Assembly: GCA_003353825.1 (NCBI GenBank)
Contig: PIVW01000023.1
Coordinates: forward strand, 1 to 24,846
Length of the DNA: 24,846 bases
Origin: Chloroflexota bacterium
GTDB lineage: Bacteria; Chloroflexota; Anaerolineae; J102
Reading direction: 5' to 3'
Part shown: piece after piece, positions 20,431 through 24,846 of the stretch
How positions within the stretch are numbered: the stretch's first letter is position 1
Layout of the letters: the number at the start of each line of letters is the position of its first letter
Made by a program: the position numbers and the translations under genes
Notes under the pieces: model-generated
Told to the model about the DNA's origin: nothing
Databases searched by the model: none
The model's input: only the letters and a program-made list of their open reading frames with translations

Positions 20431-23400
20431 CTAGTTGCCACTAACGCGCGTGAGGTCGTTTTTGTTCTGTTCGAATGCTGCCATGATCGCCTGTTCGCCA
20501 CCGAGACCTTCGGCCTGGACCTGCTCGATCATATTCAGCATGCGCTTGTAGTCCTTGGGAATAACTTTGACGAATTTGGGCAGTAGTTCTTCCCAGCGCA
20601 AAAGTACGCGATAGCCCAGAGCGCTCTCTGTTAGTTCTGCATGGCGCTCGACCATCGCTCTAACCTCGGCGATCTCCGTGGGGTCTTGCAGCCTTTCCAG
20701 GTGCACCATCTCTTGGTTGCAGAGACTGGCGAAATTGCCATGCCAATCAAGCACATAGGCGATGCCGCCCGACATACCCGCAGCAAAATTGCGCCCGGCG
20801 CCACCAAGCACGACCACGCGCCCGCCGGTCATATATTCGCAGCCGTGGTCGCCGACGCCTTCGACAACGGCATGAACACCGCTGTTTCGTACACAGAAGC
20901 GCTCACCGACTATACCTCGAATAAAAGCCTCGCCGCTGGTGGCTCCATAGAAAGCGACATTGCCAATAACGATGTTCTCCTCGGCCGCAAAGGTCGAAGC
21001 AACTGGGGGATAGACGATGATCTTCCCGCCTGACAGCCCTTTGCCGAAGTAGTCATTGCCATCCCCTTCCAACTCCAGGGTGATGCCGCGAGGTACGAAG
21101 GCGCCGAAACTCTGGCCCGCCGATCCCTTGAATTTAAGATGGATGGTATCGGGGGGCAGGCCCTGACCACCATAGCGTCGCGTCACTTCGCTGCCCAATA
21201 GGGTAGCGGTGACGCGATTAGTATTCCTGATGCCCAGCGTGGCCTTGACCGGCTCCCCCCGTTCTAGCGCAGGTTCACAGATGTCGAGTAGATGCTGGCG
21301 GTCGAGTGAAAAATCCAGGCCGTGGAACTGCTCGATCTGTTGATAGCGTCCGACCTTGTCAGATACCTCAGGTTGATAAAGGATGTTGGAGAAATCCAGA
21401 CCACGCGCTTTCCAGTGATCGACCGCCTTTCTCATCTCCAGTTTTTCGGTATGTCCGATCATCTCGTTCACGGTGCGGAAGCCCAGCTTCGCCATGTGCT
21501 CGCGCAGGTCTTGTGCGATAAAGCGCATGAAATTCATGACATGCTCCGGCTTGCCCATGAAATGCTTGCGCAGTTCGGGGTTCTGGGTGGCCACGCCGAC
21601 TGGGCACGTATCCATATGGCAGACACGCATCATGATGCAGCCCAACGAGACCAGCGAGATCGTGCCGAATCCGAACTCCTCTGCGCCGAGAAGGGCGGCG
21701 ATTGCGACATCGCGGCCGGTGCGGAGCTGGCCGTCGGTTTCAACCTTGACTCGGCTACGCAGATCGTTCATTACCAGGGTCTGGTGGGTTTCGGCTACGC
21801 CCAACTCCCAAGGTAGACCTGCGTGTTTAATGCTGGTCTGAGGCGAAGCGCCGGTGCCGCCATCATAACCACTGATGAGGATAACATCGGCGTGCCCCTT
21901 GGCAACACCGGCGGCAATGGTCCCTACCCCCACCTCTGAAACCAACTTCACGTTGATCAACGCCTGTGGATTGGCATTCTTTAGGTCGAAAATCAGTTCG
22001 GCCAGATCTTCGATAGAATAGATGTCGTGGTGCGGCGGTGGCGAGATCAAACCCACACCTGGTGTGGAAAGCCGAACTTGCGCGATCCAGGGATAGACTT
22101 TGCGTCCGGGTAATTGGCCACCCTCGCCGGGCTTGGCGCCCTGCGCCATTTTGATCTGGATCTCCTTAGCGCTGACCAGATACTCGCTGGTAACGCCAAA
22201 GCGACCGGAGGCTACTTGCTTGATGGCGCTGTTTCGCAGATCACCATTTTCGTCGGGGGTGATGCGAGAGGGATGTTCGCCACCCTCGCCTGAGTTGCTC
22301 TTGCCACCCAACCGGTTCATGGCAATGGCCATGGTCTCGTGCGTCTCCTGACTGATCGAGCCGTAAGACATCGCCCCGGTCTTAAAGCGCTTGACGATCT
22401 TCTCTACCGATTCGACTTCATCCAGGGGGATAGGTTCGTTAGCGTATTGTAGTTCGAGCAAACCTCGCAATGTATAAAGGTCTATTGCCTGATCGTTGAC
22501 CATCTCAGCATATTCTTTGAAAGTCTCATAATCGCCGGTGCGGACAGCCTTCTGCAAGGTATGGACGGTCTTTGGGTTGAGGAGATGGCGTTCGCCATGC
22601 TTGCGCCACTGATAATCCCCTCCCACCGGCAGTACTTTGCCGTTCAGTTGATAGGTAGGGTAGGCCAGGCGGTGGCGACGGTAGACTTCTTCATACACTT
22701 CTTTTAGGCCGATGCCCTCGATGCGGGTGGGTGTCCAGGTGAAGTATTTGTCAACGAAGGTCTGGTTCAACCCCAACGCCTCGAATATCTGGGCGCCGCA
22801 GTAACTTTGTATGGTGGAGATACCCATTTTGGAAAGGGTTTTGACCACACCTTTTATGCAGGCTTTGATATAGTTGTAGTGCGCTGTGTCATAGTCAAGA
22901 TCGGGTAGCAGACCTTGCTTGATCATGTCGTCAATGGTTTCGTAGGCCAGGTAAGGATTGATGGCCGTGGCCCCATAGCCGACCAGAAGGGCAAAATGAT
23001 GAACCTCCCGCGGCTCACCCGATTCGATGATCATCGCCACCTGTGTGCGCAGTTCCTCGCGAATGAGGTAGTGATGCAGGCCGGAGACAGCCAGCAGCGC
23101 GGGGATAGGAGCTTTGTCGGGAGCGGCGCCGCGGTCGGACAGGATGAGGATGTTATGCCCCTCGGCGATAGCCTGCGTGGCTGTGCTGTACATGTCATCC
23201 AGTGCCTGCTCCAGAGCCGGAGGTCCGTGAGATGGGTCGAAGAGCATGGACAAGGTGATCGATTTGAAGCCGGGTGCAACAATATGGCGGATCTTAGCCA
23301 GTTCTTCATTGGTGAGGATAGGTGTCTTCAGTTTGATCTGATGACAATCCTCTGGCCGGGTATCGAGCAGGTTCAACTCTGTGCCCATCATCACCTCAGA

Positions 23401-24846
23401 GGCTGTGACCAGTTCCTCGCGGATGGCATCGATGGGCGGGTTGGTGACTTGAGCAAATAGTTGTTTGAAGTAATCGTACAGCAAGCGAGATTGGTCCGAG
23501 AGCACGGCGGGTGGGGTGTCGTTGCCCATCGATCCCAGAGGTTCGATGGCGTTCTGGGCCATGGGGCCGACAATGACGCGCAGGGTTTCGTAGGTGTATC
23601 CAAAGGCCTGTTGGCGTTGCACCACCGTGTTGTGATCGGGCTCTGGCAACGGGGGGGCTACAGGTATGTCTTCGAGCGCGGTCAGGTGCTCGCCCAGCCA
23701 CTGGCGGTAGGGATATTCGCCGGCGAATCGGTGTTTCAATTCCCCGTCCGCGATGATGCGCCCTTGCTCGGTATCGACCAGGAACATGCGGCCCGGCTCA
23801 AGACGAGATTTATAGAGTACATTCTCCGCAGGTACATCCAATACGCCTACCTCCGACGCCATGATCACCATATCATCTTTGGTGACATAGTAGCGGCTTG
23901 GGCGCAGACCATTACGGTCCAGTACGGCGCCGATGACTGTGCCGTCGGTGAAACCAATCGAAGCCGGACCATCCCACGGTTCCATAAAGGTGCTATGGAA
24001 TTCGTAAAAAGCCTTTTTCTCGTCACTCATGGTCTTGTGATTCGACCAGGGTTCCGGGATCATCATCATCATGACATGGGCCAGCGGGCGCCCGGCCAGA
24101 TACATGAATTCGAGGGCGTTGTCGAACATGGCTGAGTCACTGCCATCGACATCGATGACGGGCAAGATTTTCTCGAGATCGTCGCCAAAAAGCTCGGACA
24201 CTAACTGAGATTGGCGGGCATACATCCAGTTGACATTGCCACGCAGGGTGTTGATCTCGCCATTGTGTATTATGTAGCGGTAGGGATGCGCTCGTTCCCA
24301 ACTGGGGAAGGTATTGGTGCTGAAGCGCGAATGCACCAACGCCAGAGCACTCTCCATGCTGGGGTCGTCCAGCTCCGGATAGAAGACGTTGACTTGCTCG
24401 GACAACAACATGCCTTTGTAGACGATAGTGAGGCTGGAAAGGCTGGCAACATAGAAGGCATCGCAGTCCGAGGCTTCGTCGTAGCGAATGTGCCGTTCGG
24501 CTAGCTTGCGGATAACATACAACTTGCGCTCGAAAGCCAGGTCATCTTGGTGAGGAAAGGCATCAGGATTGGCGCCAATGAACACCTGGCGTACAAAAGG
24601 CTCCCGCGATTGGGCGGTTTTGCCCAGCGAGAACCCATCTGTAGGCACAGTACGCCACCCCAAAATCCTTTGCCCTTCTGCTTCGATGATATCCTCAAAT
24701 CTGTTTTCACAGGCCTGCCGGCTCTCCTCATCATGGGGCATAAAAACCATACCCACGCCATACTGGCCTTGTTCCGGCAACTCGATTCCCTGTGTCAGGC
24801 ACACCGTCCGAAAGAATTTGTCGGGGATTTGGAAGAGTCTGCCGGC
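20431..24846 (-). CDS. gltB: Glutamate synthase (NADPH) large subunit, 5' end outside the window
   Basis: The frame is open to the window edge: 1471 residues plus stop are visible, against roughly 1500-1530 expected, so a few dozen N-terminal residues are missing. These include the catalytic Cys1 of the class II glutaminase. Numbered from the first internal Met (24804), the glutaminase domain continues to about 370 ([28 protein letters not shown]). The central domain spans about 430-720. The FMN/2-oxoglutarate domain spans about 800-1110, with [11 protein letters not shown] and [26 protein letters not shown] supplies C1056, C1062 and C1067 for the 3Fe-4S cluster. The C-terminal GXGXG beta-helix spans about 1150-1400. 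Ammonia made from glutamine is channelled to the FMN site to form glutamate. No frameshift or missing motif is seen. It is expected to be co-transcribed with gltD. Confidence 0.97.
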   Translation of the reverse strand, partial: AGRLFQIPDKFFRTVCLTQGIELPEQGQYGVGMVFMPHDEESRQACENRFEDIIEAEGQRILGWRTVPTDGFSLGKTAQSREPFVRQVFIGANPDAFPHQDDLAFERKLYVIRKLAERHIRYDEASDCDAFYVASLSSLTIVYKGMLLSEQVNVFYPELDDPSMESALALVHSRFSTNTFPSWERAHPYRYIIHNGEINTLRGNVNWMYARQSQLVSELFGDDLEKILPVIDVDGSDSAMFDNALEFMYLAGRPLAHVMMMMIPEPWSNHKTMSDEKKAFYEFHSTFMEPWDGPASIGFTDGTVIGAVLDRNGLRPSRYYVTKDDMVIMASEVGVLDVPAENVLYKSRLEPGRMFLVDTEQGRIIADGELKHRFAGEYPYRQWLGEHLTALEDIPVAPPLPEPDHNTVVQRQQAFGYTYETLRVIVGPMAQNAIEPLGSMGNDTPPAVLSDQSRLLYDYFKQLFAQVTNPPIDAIREELVTASEVMMGTELNLLDTRPEDCHQIKLKTPILTNEELAKIRHIVAPGFKSITLSMLFDPSHGPPALEQALDDMYSTATQAIAEGHNILILSDRGAAPDKAPIPALLAVSGLHHYLIREELRTQVAMIIESGEPREVHHFALLVGYGATAINPYLAYETIDDMIKQGLLPDLDYDTAHYNYIKACIKGVVKTLSKMGISTIQSYCGAQIFEALGLNQTFVDKYFTWTPTRIEGIGLKEVYEEVYRRHRLAYPTYQLNGKVLPVGGDYQWRKHGERHLLNPKTVHTLQKAVRTGDYETFKEYAEMVNDQAIDLYTLRGLLELQYANEPIPLDEVESVEKIVKRFKTGAMSYGSISQETHETMAIAMNRLGGKSNSGEGGEHPSRITPDENGDLRNSAIKQVASGRFGVTSEYLVSAKEIQIKMAQGAKPGEGGQLPGRKVYPWIAQVRLSTPGVGLISPPPHHDIYSIEDLAELIFDLKNANPQALINVKLVSEVGVGTIAAGVAKGHADVILISGYDGGTGASPQTSIKHAGLPWELGVAETHQTLVMNDLRSRVKVETDGQLRTGRDVAIAALLGAEEFGFGTISLVSLGCIMMRVCHMDTCPVGVATQNPELRKHFMGKPEHVMNFMRFIAQDLREHMAKLGFRTVNEMIGHTEKLEMRKAVDHWKARGLDFSNILYQPEVSDKVGRYQQIEQFHGLDFSLDRQHLLDICEPALERGEPVKATLGIRNTNRVTATLLGSEVTRRYGGQGLPPDTIHLKFKGSAGQSFGAFVPRGITLELEGDGNDYFGKGLSGGKIIVYPPVASTFAAEENIVIGNVAFYGATSGEAFIRGIVGERFCVRNSGVHAVVEGVGDHGCEYMTGGRVVVLGGAGRNFAAGMSGGIAYVLDWHGNFASLCNQEMVHLERLQDPTEIAEVRAMVERHAELTESALGYRVLLRWEELLPKFVKVIPKDYKRMLNMIEQVQAEGLGGEQAIMAAFEQNKNDLTRVSGN

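Noticed and set aside
20323..20586. Plus-strand open frame across the gltB-gltD junction
   Set aside because: It runs antisense through the gltB end and the inverted repeat, with no family resemblance.

Overview
The window looks like chromosomal housekeeping DNA from a Chloroflexota bacterium, probably of the Anaerolineae/Caldilineae type. This is inferred from a RarA ATPase fused to a methyltransferase-like domain, an archaeal/fungal-type aspartate-semialdehyde dehydrogenase, a MEMO1/AMMECR1 pair, and gene junctions filled with short-period or inverted repeats. No rRNA, tRNA, CRISPR array, transposase, integrase or phage gene is visible. Nearly all genes lie on the minus strand, so the window reads most naturally from right to left.

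Right part (16.2-24.8 kb): gltB (5' end beyond the window) and gltD encode NADPH glutamate synthase. Next comes a two-gene toxin-antitoxin module (PIN RNase plus a small antitoxin). On its far side is a second, decayed copy of the last codons of gltD, so the module sits between two copies of the gltD 3' end. Then comes lysC (aspartate kinase), whose leader carries a good promoter, an inverted repeat over the predicted transcription start and an intrinsic terminator before the start codon. hom (homoserine dehydrogenase) follows.

Middle (10.8-16.2 kb): a lone ribbon-helix-helix antitoxin-like gene on the plus strand separates hom from asd. lysC, asd and hom supply the first three steps from aspartate toward lysine, threonine and methionine. 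After asd come two octanucleotide tandem repeats and a HAD-like protein whose motifs appear in circularly permuted order. Its 3' end overlaps that of a plus-strand isopropylmalate/homoisocitrate-type dehydrogenase. A UspA-type stress protein is divergent from that dehydrogenase.

Left part (0-10.7 kb): MEMO1- and AMMECR1-type genes (AmmeMemoRadiSam B and A), an acyl-CoA synthetase, a 101-residue plus-strand protein of unknown function, the rarA fusion gene, rho, a membrane-anchored LysM-M23 cell-wall peptidase, and a cystathionine gamma-synthase family gene split by one in-frame TGA. An open frame of unknown identity leaves the window at the left edge.

Five candidate minus-strand promoters (M23 gene, rho, uspA, toxin-antitoxin, lysC) share an extended -10 of the form TGCTAWAMT. 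Nothing here is a clearly new multi-gene system. The most unusual items are the toxin-antitoxin module bracketed by gltD 3' ends, the lysC leader, the permuted HAD-like protein and the octanucleotide arrays.
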